Shown piece by piece: positions 33,937 through 44,614 of a DNA stretch of 64,000 nt. The DNA is taken from contig NC_053495.1 of assembly GCF_905171775.1 (NCBI RefSeq), positions 112,850,614 through 112,914,613 on the forward strand. The letters are read 5' to 3'. A program made the position numbers and the translations under genes. This stretch comes from Rana temporaria. Its lineage: Eukaryota; Chordata; Amphibia; Anura; Ranidae. Each line of letters begins with the position of its first letter. The first letter of the stretch is position 1. Under the pieces are notes generated by a model. It made no database searches. It was not told the DNA's origin and saw only the letters and a program-made list of their open reading frames with translations.

Positions 33937-34794
33937 ACTCCCTTTTCACTGTGTATACTGCTCATTCAAGTTACCAAATCTCATCTGACATAAATGGAAA
34001 GCATTGGCTTTGAAAGTCCTGTGAGAATTTTACTGTATACATTGAGGTTGATTTTCTAAAATAGTAAATCAAGTAAAGCTGTGTTCAAATTAAATACCCA
34101 ATTAAAGCGGATGTAAACCCACCCTCATAATTTCTAAACTACTGCCATAGTGCTGATCTATAAGGATATACATGCCTCCTGCATGTATCCTTACCTGTCA
34201 AATGTCTCCCCACTGTCTGTTATAAGAGCTGAAAAACTGCAAATTCTGTGGGTGGATCTGTTATCTGGAGCTCAGTGGGTGGAGTCGTGATGTCAGTAGA
34301 CTCTCCGCCCACCTCTACACTCCCCTTGTCAACATTCATTTTCTCCTGTGTATTCCTTACACTAAATTCTGCTATGATCACTAACTTCCAATCAAAATCC
34401 AGAAAAGTAACCACATGATTTCAGAAAAGGAGTGGGGGTGGGAATTAAAAAATAATGCCAGTCTTAAGCTAGTGCATGAGATATGTAAATAACCTGTCAA
34501 TCACAGCAAGGGGGAAGAACGGACAAAAGTTTTCTCCTGTTTGTCCGTTTATCTCACTGAAAAAAGAAAAGAGGATTTCTCAGAGCTGGATTAACCTCTT
34601 TGTGGCAAGACTGGGCACAGATTATAGGAAATCGTATACTCTACATTGTGACAGCCAAAATATATATTTGTGGTACATGATTGGTTAAGGCAAAAATAAA
34701 CCATAACTTTCAAAAATCTATATTCTTTTAGTAAATCCATTAGAGAATGTTGTTACTTATAATGTTTAATGAGAACATGGTCTATTTACAACAG
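33937..34794. other. Intron before sushi exon 3
   Basis: The start of a diverged MITE (TTAAAGCGGATGTAAACCCACC, about 34104) resembles the element end at 60203. No other feature was recognised. Confidence 0.4.
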
Positions 34795-34974
34795 AAAGAA
34801 GGAAAAGATGCCCACCACCACCCAGACCAGCCCATAGCATCCTGCTTAACAACTCAGCCTTACACCACACTGGGGACATTGTACATTATGAATGTGATGA
34901 CAATTACAAGCTTATTGGCACTGAGAAAATCCATTGTGAGAATGGTCAGTGGACAACTCCACCTACTTGTATTG
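34795..34974 (+). CDS. Complement factor H-like gene, sushi exon 3
   Basis: A 180-base exon between ACAG and GTGAGT, phase 1-1. The CCP module has cysteines in KRCPPPP, YECDDNY, IHCENGQW and PPTCI. The frame was chosen by splice phase and cysteine spacing. A longer competing frame across the same bases has no module pattern. The intron to exon 4 is only 402 bases (34975-35376). Confidence 0.93.
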
Positions 34975-35376
34975 GTGAGTAATCAACTACCACTGGGATT
35001 ACGTTGACAGGGATTATGAGCTTAGATGGAAATTTGGTTGGACTACAGAGCGGCCCCTACCTCTTCTTCATCTTGTGTTTACAGACAGAAGTCAATAACT
35101 AAGAGCAAGTCTGTCTCCCACCAACCCAAACGTTCCATGTGATAGCCTAAAAAAAGCATACCCAATACAGATTTATTGCACAGCCTAACTAGTCCTAAGC
35201 ATGGTTTACTTCTCTGCAGTGCAGTGCTTAGTCCTGCTATTTAAAACATGTTGGAGTAAACACTCTGCCCATGGCCAGGCCAGACAGTGAGTCTGAAGAT
35301 CAGGTATATCTTTTAAAGCTAAATACGAGAAAGAAGGTTGTGTATTGTTCTCAGTTTATTTTTGTTTTTTTTACAG

Positions 35377-35562
35377 AACTCAAAGAAAAGATAGAATGTG
35401 GAAAACCTCCACCAACAGATAATGGAACAGCTGTTATAGAAAGAGAGATTTATTCCAGTGGTGATTCTATATTTTACAAATGTGTTGATGGATATGAAAT
35501 ACAAGGATCTAATAAAATCATATGTAGGAAGGGCAAATGGACAGAGCCTCCTAAATGCAAGG
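35377..35562 (+). CDS. Complement factor H-like gene, sushi exon 4
   Basis: A 186-base exon preceded by a T-rich tract with TTTACAG and followed by GTAAGT, phase 1-1. Cysteines in IECGKPPP, YKCVDGY, IICRKGKW and PPKCK, with the conserved W. The GKPPPTDNG start and GDSIFYKCVDGYEIQG centre are close to a consensus CCP. It is spaced tightly with exon 3, unlike the other exons, which suggests the pair kept its ancestral spacing. Confidence 0.95.
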
Positions 35563-36134
35563 GTAAGTCAATCCTAGAGCAGAAACATAACTAGAAAAAA
35601 AATGTACCTCATAACTAAATTTGTGCGTACCACCCCCCTCACCTAATACATATATATTTACATTTTAGATTTTAGGTCTCTTGCACGTGGGTGCTTGAGT
35701 CCATGCAACGTAAATTTAAGTAGATTTACCCCACCTGGAATGCCCAGTTGCTGTGTTCAGTCATCCATAGACATTAATGGCTGTGTGCGGTGGTACTTTG
35801 TTATATGCCTGTGGTCACGAAAACCACAGAATACATTTCAAAACATGAAAAGACATTTTTTTTTTTACATATGCTTGTATGCTGTCCCACTCACTCCATC
35901 AAGGACATAAAATATCCCTCTGGCTCCATCAAGATCTGTAGCAACCATGAATTTGGTCTGGGTAAATTAGTATGCACTAGGCTCCCAAGGCTCTGGTAGG
36001 GACCAAATGTCGCTGGTGTTGTGACAATTTCAACCCTTGTACTTTCATCCTGCCATGTGTTGTAAAGCCGAAACTATAAACTTATGGCTTGTTATATACA
36101 GTAGCATACTAGCACATCTCCTCTACAAAGAACT
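35563..36134. other. Intron between exon 4 and a Tc1 element
   Basis: No repeat ends or exon recognised. Removing the Tc1 insertion reduces this intron from 3217 to about 850 bases. Confidence 0.45.
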
Positions 36135-36500
36135 TATAGTGCATCCGGAAAGTATTCACAGCACTTTTTCCACATTTTGTTATATTCTCGCCTTATATCA
36201 AAATGGATTAAATTAATTATTTTCCTCCAAATTCTACAAACAATACCCCATGAGGACAACGTGAAAGAAGGTTGTTTGAAATCTTTGCAAATTTATAATA
36301 AAAAATCACATGTACATAAGTATTCACAGCCTTTGCCATGACACTCAAAATTTAGCTCCTGTTTACACTGATCATTCCTGAGATGTTTCTACAACTTGAT
36401 TGGTGGTAAATTCAGTTGATTGGACATGATTTGGAAATGCACACACCTCTCTAAATAAGGGCTAACAGTTAACAGTGCATGTCAGAGCACAAACCAAGCG

Positions 36501-37511
36501 ATGAAGTCCAAGGAATTGTCTGTAGACCTCCGAGTCAGGATTATATCAAGGCACAGATCTGCAAAAGGATACAGAAAAAAATCTGCAGCATTGAATGTCC
36601 CAATGAGCACAGTGGCCTCCATCATCGATAAATCAAAGAAGTTTGGAACCATCAGGACTCTTCCTAGAGCGGGCCACCTGGCCAAACTAAACGATCAGGG
36701 GAGAAGGGCCTTAGTCAGGGAGGTGACCAAGAACCCAGTGGTCACTCTGACAGAGCTCCAGCATTTCTCTGTGAAGATAGGAGAACCTTCAAGAAAAACA
36801 ATCTCTGCAGCACTCCACCAATCAGGCCTGTGTGGTAGAGTGGCCAGACAGAAGCCACTCCTCAGTAAAAGGCACATGACACTGTGCATGGAGTTTGCCA
36901 AAAGGCACCTGAAGGACTCTCAGACAACGAGAAACAAAATTTTCTAATCTGATGAAACAAAGATTGAACTCTTTGGCCTGAATGACAAGTGTCATGTCTG
37001 GAGGAAACCAGGCACAGCTCATCACCTGGCCAATACCATCCCTACAGTGAAGTATGATGGTGGCAGCATCATGCTGTGGGGGGGTGTCTTTCAGTGGCAG
37101 GATCTGGTAGATTAGTCAGGATTGAGGGAAAAATTACTGCAGCAATGTACAGAGAAATGCTTGATGAAAACCTGCTCAAGAGCACTCTGGATCTCAAACT
37201 GGGGCATCTTCCAACAGGGCAATGACCCTAAGCACACAGCCAAGATAACAAAGGAATGCCTATGGGACAACTATGGAAATGTCCTTGAGTGGCCCAGCCA
37301 GAGCCTAGACTTCAACCCCATTGAACATCTCTGGAGAGATCTGAAAATGGCTGTGCACCAACGCTCCCCATCCAACCTGATGGAGCTTGAGAGGTCCTGC
37401 AAAGAAGAATGGGAGAAATTCCCCAAAAATAGGTGTGCCAAGCTTGTGGCATCATACTCAAAAAGACTTGAGGCTGTAATTGGTGCCAAAGGGGCTTCAA
37501 CAAGGTATTGA
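36501..37511 (+). pseudogene. Tc1-like transposase, DD34E type, disrupted
   Basis: The N-terminal paired-type helix-turn-helix starts MKSKELSVDLRVRIISRH and includes a second helix-turn-helix region near RKTISAALHQSG. The catalytic segments are recognisable: SDETKIE (first Asp), NDPKHTA (second Asp) and SLDFNPIEHLW (Glu). A TAA at 36945-36947 stops the frame just before the first catalytic Asp. A TAG near 37111 and a frame change precede the second segment, so the enzyme is inactive. Confidence 0.9.
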
Positions 37512-37529
37512 GCAAAGGCTGTGAATACT

Positions 37530-38293
37530 AGAATACTAGACATGTGCATTTGTTTTCGTCCAAATGCATTTTCAATCTGAATTTCGGGTATTTTCGTTAT
37601 CGTTTTAACAAACGAAAACGAACGTTGCTACAACAGTTCGATATAGATAGGAGATTCGACATGATGCTGACAATAGTGATCTGTGTGTTTCGAACCTGTG
37701 GTCAAATGTGCCTAACCTCTATTAGTCCAAGATTATTCTACACAGAGAAGAAAGATTTCGACATAGAGAGAAAAGATTTGACATTATAGAGACAGTGTTG
37801 GGGTAGACCATTCGACATGAACAACGAAGATTCAACGAAGCAGCTAAAAACATACAAACTTAGAATCTGTCATTGAAGGCTTATGGTGTCTGTCGAAAGT
37901 CCTAAGAAGATTCGACAAGCAGCTAAACTGTACGACGCCGCAGTCGTACATTTACGGTCAAATGCTCGGCCCATAGGCTATAGTAGAATTTGAATGTTGG
38001 TTGACTAGTAATAATAATTTATAAATATAATTATTACTAGTGTCATATATTAGAATTCTTCTATAGCTTGTAGGCGGAACATTTGACCGGAAATGTATGA
38101 TTGCTGCGTCGTACAGTTTAGTTGCTTCGTTGAATCTTCTTAGAACATTCGACAGACACCATAAGCCTTCAATGACAGATTCAACCTTAATTCATTCGGA
38201 TTTTCGGACAAATGCATTTTTTTATCGAAACAAAATAAATAAAAATTAATTTCGGGAGTAACTAAATAAATGTATTTTTCGGAACATGTCTAG
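37530..38293. mobile_element. 764-bp hAT-like MITE inside the Tc1 element
   Basis: The 8-base duplication TGAATACT (37522-37529 and 38294-38301) interrupts Tc1 sequence. The termini include CTAGACATGTGCATTTG on the left and AACATGTCTAG on the right. The interior is a long imperfect palindrome centred near 38015, around an AATAATAATTTATAAATATAATTATTA-like AT core. Confidence 0.82.
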
Positions 38294-38779
38294 TGAATAC
38301 TTATGTACATGTGAGTGATTTTTTTAGTTTTTAATTTTTAATAAATTTGGAAAGATTTCAACAAACTTCTTTCACATTGCCATTATGGGGTATTGTTTGA
38401 AGAATTTTGAGAAAAAGAATAACTTTAATCCATTTTGGAATAAGGCTGTAACAACAAAATGTGGAAAAGGTGAAGCGTTGTGAATACTTTCCGGATGCAC
38501 TGTATTCTTTCAATGTTTTAACTGATATGTAATGCTTACCGGTTGATTTTTTATTTTTTTTTGGAATACCCAAGGAAAGCTGTGACATGAGAAAGGAGGC
38601 AATATAGAACTTGCAACTGCCTTTATGCACAGGTACGGTTATATGGGGTAGCAAAAGGAACAGCATGGGTCACTTTAATGTTCAGCAGACATTCATGTAC
38701 TGTATATAGTTTACCAACTAGTCCATTTCATTTAACAATTCTAATGTGGCTGATTTCTCTATTTTTCTATATATGCCAG

Positions 38780-38962
38780 CCAATAATGAAGACTGTGGAA
38801 GTCCACCAAAAATAAGCCAGGGTGAGCTTACCGGTGCTGCACTGGCAAGGTATACTACCGGTTCTTCTGTGGAATACCGCTGTCACAGCTACCACTTAAT
38901 GGAGGGAACCAAAACTGTATACTGTACACGTGGAACCTGGTTACAACTGCCTAAATGCTTGG
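38780..38962 (+). CDS. Factor H-like sushi exon 5 (CCP19-like)
   Basis: A 183-base exon preceded by GCCAG and followed by GTAGGT, phase 1-1. Cysteines in EDCGSPP, EYRCHSYH, VYCTRGTW and LPKCL. The segment TTGSSVEYRCHSYHLMEGTK has the shape of the penultimate factor H module (CCP19), which in known proteins binds C3b/C3d. It is followed, 15.4 kb later, by a CCP20-like exon, so this pair mirrors the terminal pair of factor H. Confidence 0.92.
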
Positions 38963-39476
38963 GTAGGTATTGTGTGTACATGTATCATCATGTGAATCAA
39001 TTTTAAATGTCACAGTAGAATCTGATTTTATTTTAGACAGTAATACAGGTAATCCCATTTAAATGTTTTATATTCTGAACTTTTCTAATACTTGAATAGA
39101 TGTACTTTATGAAATACAAAATTAAAATGTAAATATTATTTGTTTCTGTAACATTTATGTGCTTTTGCAGTATCCCTTATGTCGTTGTATGGTAATAACT
39201 ATCTACGCATTTCTGCAAAAGTGGTGTATGTTTTTTGGTTCAAGACATGCAACTGGTTCCTGTAAATAGTTAGTGAGCCAGGCTATTTGTTATAAAAGAG
39301 CAGTAGGAGTGCCACACCAATAGATCCAGGTCCAGAGGTTTTATTTATTTGAATTTAATTGAAATAAAATACAGAAAAATGTACACAGATAAATCATTGA
39401 GCCAAACAAAGCACATGCATATAACAGTTTAAAAATCCATTTAGGATAAAATAAGTAAGGGAGGATAATAAAAATA
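38963..39476. other. Intron, nothing recognised
   Basis: AT-rich sequence with no exon or repeat end that I recognise. Confidence 0.45.
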
Positions 39477-41098
39477 CAGTGTAACCTCGGACTGCGAGTA
39501 ACATGGTTAATAACCACTTAAGGACAGAAGGTGTTTTTCAGATTCGGCGTTTACAAGACTAAAACAGTTTTTTTTGCTAGAAAATTACTTAAAACCCCCC
39601 AAAATTATATATATATTTTTTCTAACACCCTAGAGAATAAAATGGCGGTCATTGCAATACTTTTTGTCACACCGTATTTGCGCAGCGGTCTTACAAGCGC
39701 ACTTTTTTTGGAAAAAAATCACTTTTTTGAATTAAAAAATAAGACAACAATAAATTTAGCCCAATTTTTTTATATATTGTGAAAGATAATGTTACGCCGA
39801 GTAAAATGATACCCAACATGTCACGCTTAAAAATTGCGCCCGCTCGTGGCATGGCGTCAAACTTTTACCCATAAAAATCTCGATAGGCCACGTTTAAAAA
39901 ATTCTATAGGTTGCATTTTTTGAGCTACAGAGTAGGTCTAGGGCTAGAATTATTGCTCTCGCTCTAACGATCGCGGCGATACCTCACTTGTGTGGTTTGA
40001 ACACCGTTTTTTTTTTTCGCTTCTGTGCGGGAGCTCGTCGGGACGGGGCGCTTTAAAATATTTTTTTTTTTGGTTTTCTTATTTATTATTATTGATTTTA
40101 TCATTTTTTACACTGAAATAATAAAAAAAAAATGTATCACTTTTATTCCTATTACAAGGAATGTAAACATCCCTTGCAATAGAAAAAAGCATGACAGGTC
40201 CTCTTAAATATGAGATCTGGGGTCAAAAAGACCTCAGATCTCATTTTTAGACTTAAATGCAAGAAAAAAAAAAAGGAAAATTTGTCATTTAAAAAAATGA
40301 CAACAAAAAAATTGTCTCTTTAAGATGCTGGGCGGGACTGACGTTTTGACGTCACTTCCGCCCAGCAAAGCTTTGAGGACGGGTGGGGGCCATCTTGCCC
40401 TCACTCGCGTCCTCACTGAAGAGCCAGCAGCATCCGATCTCCTCCGCCGCTACCGATGGCTCCGGTAAGCGGCGGAGGGCGCGGAAGAGCGGCGGGAGGG
40501 GGGGCCCCTCTCCCACCACCAATAACGGCGATCTCGCGGCGAATCCGCAGCGGAGACCGCCATTATCGTTTACACGCCCGCCCACACAAGAGATGGATAC
40601 CTCGGTTGTGGCAGCAGCTGCTGCCGTTACCGAGATATCCATCTTTAAAAAGAGGACGTATATATACAGTGGGCGGGCGTTAACCGGTTAACGAGCGTTT
40701 CGCAATACGAGCATTTTTTTTTTTAATCCTGACTGTTTGCAAGTGTTGTCTCGCAAAACAAACAGGATTCAAGCCTCTGCAGTGTGCAGTACCTCATTTG
40801 ACCAGAGGTTCGGGGGCGCTGGTGGCACACGGAGCCGTTTGGAAATACTAGGAAATACTCAGTTCCCGAGTGTTTCTGAGCCTTTCTGAGGGTTTCTGAA
40901 TGCAGCCAAACGATCTTCGAGTATTTCAGAGTCTCCCACCTCTAGCCACATGCAGTATTGCATGCCATAAAAGTCAATGTGGAACAAATGATTTCAGTTT
41001 CCATTGACTTCTATGTGGAAACTCTCTTTGATATGCGAGTGCTTTTACAAGCATTCTCCAGGAATGGATTATGCTCGTAATCCAAGGTTGCACTGTAT
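39477..41098. mobile_element. MITE with TACAGTGTAACCTCGGA / TCCAAGGTTGCACTGTA ends, with a nested repeat
   Basis: Inverted termini flank about 1.6 kb. A second repeat (39506-40690) is inserted close to the left end, and the host element resumes with TAACGAGCGTTTCGCAATACG. Related end fragments are at 33790-33936 and near 10400. Confidence 0.75.
39506..40690 (+). repeat. TTAA-ended repeat nested in the MITE; partner of 1-212
   Basis: It begins GGTTAATAACCACTTAAGG and ends GGCGTTAACCGGTTAAC. The left 210 bases match the reverse complement of 1-212. The right part (40330-40690) is GC-rich with inverted repeats (for example GATATCCATC versus GATGGATACC). No gene product is recognisable in the GC-rich frames. 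Confidence 0.7.
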
Positions 41099-41860
41099 AC
41101 ATATTTATGTGCATAGTTAAAAAAATTATATTTCTCGTATATTTGTTGGTTAATGCCCAAAGCTCCCCCAAAGGCTCTTCCATGTTTGTGAGCTTTCTAC
41201 CCGGTCTATATAAAACAACAAATGCACTTTGGGAGCTTTAGATTTCCCTTTTCAGCAGAGCTAAAAGAATCTAAAAAAAAATTAGAAAAATGTACACAGA
41301 AATAAATCATTGTTTCAAAACACAGTTCACGCATATAAAGTATGTTCAAAAGTCTAATTAGGATAATATAAGACATGAAGGATAATAAAAATATTCATAT
41401 AATTAATGTGCATACGTCCATGTTCACCTTACTCTAAAATCTAGGTATAAATTGGGGTGGTTGCCATTTTGTTTAGTTTACTGTAATTGGTGCAGGGACA
41501 CACTGGACGCCTTCAGCTGCCACTGTTCTGTGATAGACTTCTAGTGTGTCCCTGCACCTTTAAGGATACATGAACTGCCTCCAGGTATTCCTGTCCTTAC
41601 CTTATTCATTGCTATATATGTTCCAAAATGAAGGACCACACTATACAAAGGACCTTGACAAGGCAGTGTGGCTTTTATATAGGGAATCTTCACATACAGT
41701 AAGAAATGTTATAAACTTGGGTAGCACATGGACCACACAAGCATAGTATGTACTAACTGCTTAAAACTGACCCTTGGACAATTTTTTTTTCAAACAACAT
41801 GGGTATAAATCGATGTGCACCAAATTTGTTTCTACCGCCTGCTGCACCAGCTAATCCCTA
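41099..41860. other. Intron, with a short inverted pair near 41500
   Basis: GGTGCAGGGACACACTGGA and its partner TAGTGTGTCCCTGCACC (41490-41562) form a small MITE-like hairpin. Nothing else was recognised. Confidence 0.4.
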
Positions 41861-42567
41861 TGGGCCAGATCCACAGTCGCCGAGCGCAACTTAACTTTTC
41901 AGAGTTAAGTTACACTGCCGCAAATCTCCCAAGTTAGGTGCCGATCCACAAAGCACTTACCTGGAAATTTGCGGCGCTGTAACTTAAATCCGTCCGGCGC
42001 AAGGCGTTCCTATTCAAATGGGCGAGTCCCATTTAAATTAGGCGCGCTCCCGCGCCGGACGTACTGCGCATGCTCCGTCGGGTAAATTACCCGACGTGCA
42101 TTGCGCTAACTGACGTCGCTCCGACGTCATTTGCTTAGACGTTAACGTAAATGGCGTCCAGCGCCATTCACGGACGTCTTACGCAAACGACGTAGAATTT
42201 AAAATTCGACGCGGGAACGACGGCCATACTTAACATGGCTTAGGACAACTAGGGCTTAGCCCTAGTTTTACGCGGCGGAACTCGACGTAAACGACGTAGA
42301 TTTAGAGCGTCGGGCCCGTCGGAGCGTTCGTGGATCGCCGTAACTGGTCATTTGCATATTCTACGCCGGCCTCAATGGCCTCGCCACCTAGCGGCCGGCC
42401 TAGAATTGCATCCTTAAGATCCGACAGTGTAATTCAATTACACATGTCGGATCTTCGTCCTAACTATGGGAAACTGAGTCTGTGGATCAGTTCCATAGTT
42501 AGGACCAGGGATACGACGGAGTAACAGCAGTTACTCCGCCGTATCTCTTTTGAGGATCTGGCCCCTA
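41861..42567. repeat. Copy 6 of the ~700-bp CpG-rich MITE family, subtype with CTTTTGAGGATCTGGCCC end
   Basis: Left end GGGCCAGATCCACAGTCG, right end TTTTGAGGATCTGGCCCC. The core contains GGCGCAAGGCGTTCCTATTC and GTACTGCGCATGC. This subtype is shared with the copy at 44615-47328. Confidence 0.88.
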
Positions 42568-43175
42568 TGTGCTCAAAGGAGGGAACTGAATGAAAATGTC
42601 CAGCTTGCTCAATAAACTCTCTCACATCATTGGCATTTCAATCTTGATTACTTCAGTTGGCTGTATTTTGCCCAACATGGTTGTCATATAATTTTAATCC
42701 ACTTAGTGAAATTTACCACTGGGTCTTGAGATGGAATCAGTAGAAGAGTTCTAACTTCCAAAGATTGGATTAATGATTAGAAAGTCTGCTTCCAAAACCA
42801 TAGGTGCATGTGCTGTATGCAGAGGAGGGTGCAAGCATAAAATAGAGAAATATGTGGAGCAACAAAAATGAAAGTCTATTGACCAATAAAATATATAGAA
42901 AATGTGTTTTTTTTTTGTGCTTTAAAGCACCAACCTCACTGCCCCATGGACATTTCTTTTTGGCACTCCATGTTTTCCTTCTAAGTTATCAAATACAGAA
43001 AAAAAAACCTTGGTTCGGACTTTAGAGTCAGATTTGGACCACATGGTTTCTATACAAATCTATCATTTATTTACACAAAAACATAAAAAATGGCATAAAT
43101 GAACACAGTTAAAAGCATGTGTACACATTTGTGCAAAATTTGGCCCATCACAAACAAGCGTTGACAAAATAGTAT
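42568..43175. other. Intron, nothing recognised
   Basis: AT-rich sequence without a recognised exon, repeat end or RNA gene. Confidence 0.45.
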
Positions 43176-43817
43176 TACCGTATTTATCGGCGTATACCGC
43201 GCACTATTTTGCCCTGAAAATCAGGGCAAAATCGTGGGTGCGCGATATACGCCGATACCCGCTTTCCCGCCATGAGTTTGAATACTGCGCCCGCATATAG
43301 CGAGCGCAGTACACTCGTGAATCTTCGGCCAGTCTCGGCGCCTCTCGTACTGACGTCCTGAGCGTACAGGACGTCAGTGCGAGAGGCGCCCGAGCCTGCC
43401 CGAAGATTCACGAGTGTACTGCGCTCGCTATATGCGGGCGCAGTATTCAAAGTCGTGGCGGGAAACGAGCGGGAGGACGCCGCCGAAGGACGCCGGACCC
43501 GCCGAAGATGGACACCGGACCCGCCGAAGATGGACACCGGACCCGCCGAAGATGGACACCGGACCCGCCGAAGATGGACACCGGACCCGCCGAAGATGGA
43601 CGCCCGACCCGCCGAAGATGGACGCCGGACCCGCCGAAGAGGACACCCGAAGCCGCAGAAGGACGCCGGATCCGACGAGGCCGCAGATGGACGCCGCGCA
43701 AGACATCAAAACTGTAAGTACAAAAAAACAAAAAATCTTTTTTTCCCACAGGATTGGGGGCCACTTTGGGGGTGCGCGGTATACGCCAGAGCGCGTTATA
43801 CCGCGATAAATACGGTA
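43176..43817. mobile_element. MITE (TACCGTATTTATCGGCG ends) with hairpin and minisatellite
   Basis: Left end TACCGTATTTATCGGCGTA, right end CGCGATAAATACGGTA. Inside are a long inverted repeat (43268-43452, centre near GACGTCCTGAGCGTACAGGA) and a 22-bp minisatellite (43492-43640). Non-coding, although the minisatellite keeps several frames open. Confidence 0.85.
43492..43640. repeat. 22-bp minisatellite inside the MITE
   Basis: About six to seven tandem units of 22 bases (GACCCGCCGAAGATGGACAC plus two bases). As 22 is not a multiple of three, every forward frame cycles through the same 22-residue arginine/proline-rich peptide, so frames on both strands stay open. They should not be taken as genes. 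Confidence 0.95.
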
Positions 43818-43868
43818 CATAATATCAGGTGAGTGCATCAACACGTTTAAATCTGATTTGGGGGTCTC

Positions 43869-44054
43869 AAATAAGATATTCAGATGAGATAGTAGATCCA
43901 GATCTTTGTAAAAGATTATTAGATGCTTTATTGTATACAAACACTGCAGTGGAGAGACACAACACAGACCGACTTCCATCTCTACCAGGCGGGACGAAGA
44001 AGGAAGTGCCTCTGACTTAAAAACATCAAGTTTAACAATATATACTCTATGAAT
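43869..44054 (-). mobile_element. Endogenous retrovirus 3' LTR fragment (TATA-R-U5)
   Basis: 186 bases nearly identical to 52971-53156. On the - strand: a TATATATT-type TATA region near 44040, AATAAA at 43927-43932 and a U5 tail ending near 43869. Sequence beyond 44054 (U3 side) does not match the other LTR. It would be the downstream LTR of the - strand provirus whose pol remnants are at 47540-50031. Confidence 0.6.
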
Positions 44055-44614
44055 AGGCGTGTTATAGGTGTGATCGTATAGTTTAGTCCAATCAGCATTC
44101 ATATCTTCTTAGTAGCAAGGGAATAGTTAAATGGGTGGTTACAACATGTGACTGATAGAAAGTGAAAGAAAACATGTTTCGGCATCACCCATCTCGGCAT
44201 CATACAAATCTGCTAATCTGACTATTTGATAACACTCTCTCTTCCTTGGGGTCATCTTCTTCAGTTATAACTATCATTGTATTTCACATTTAGCACTATT
44301 AAAAAAACAAATACGGTAAACAAGCAATCCTATACCGATTACTCCTATGAGGACAAAAACATATCTGCTGGATCCATGAAAATGTACCATATCTAAACAA
44401 ATGTAATCTGGGTTTGTCATATTTCCTATCATAATGTCACATTTTATACCTCTTCCCCTTATTAAACAAGGGGATATTCCAAAAGGCCTTAAGTTATATT
44501 TAGTATAACATTTTTTTTTTCACAATAATAGAACATTTGTGATATTCTTGACATACTAGTTTTTGGGCAGCCTTGTATTGCTTAAACTCAAAATGAAAGT
44601 AAATGAGTACTAGG
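44055..44614 (-). other. Probable retroviral U3 or internal remnant, unassigned
   Basis: This lies between the LTR fragment and a MITE. It contains a pyrimidine-rich stretch (ACTCTCTCTTCCTTGG, about 44231), which would be purine-rich on the - strand and could be a polypurine tract. No env frame is recognisable. Confidence 0.3.

Larger units (their letters stand above)
36137..38502 (+). mobile_element. Tc1-like transposon with broken transposase and a nested hAT-like insert
   Basis: Long terminal inverted repeats start TAGTGCATCCGGAAAG and end CTTTCCGGATGCACTG. They are flanked by TA (36135-36136, 38503-38504), the Tc1/mariner target duplication. The transposase region is 36501-37511. The 764-base insert at 37530-38293 lies between the transposase stop and the right terminal repeat. 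Confidence 0.92.

Noticed and set aside
34747..35007. A frame across sushi exon 3 starting with Met
   Set aside because: It is in the wrong phase. The phase set by AG/GT borders gives a complete four-cysteine CCP module.
40352..40691. Alanine/glycine/proline-rich frames near a GC-rich island, possibly a gene promoter with first exon
   Set aside because: The segment lies inside a TTAA-ended repeat nested in a MITE. The GC-rich inverted repeats explain it.
43492..43640. A CRISPR-like array
   Set aside because: The 22-base units are directly adjacent with no unique spacers, and the setting is vertebrate intronic DNA.
43377..44102. Overlapping frames on both strands with PKMDTGPAEDG-type repeats
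   Set aside because: They arise from the 22-bp minisatellite inside a MITE. The unit length keeps all frames open without selection.
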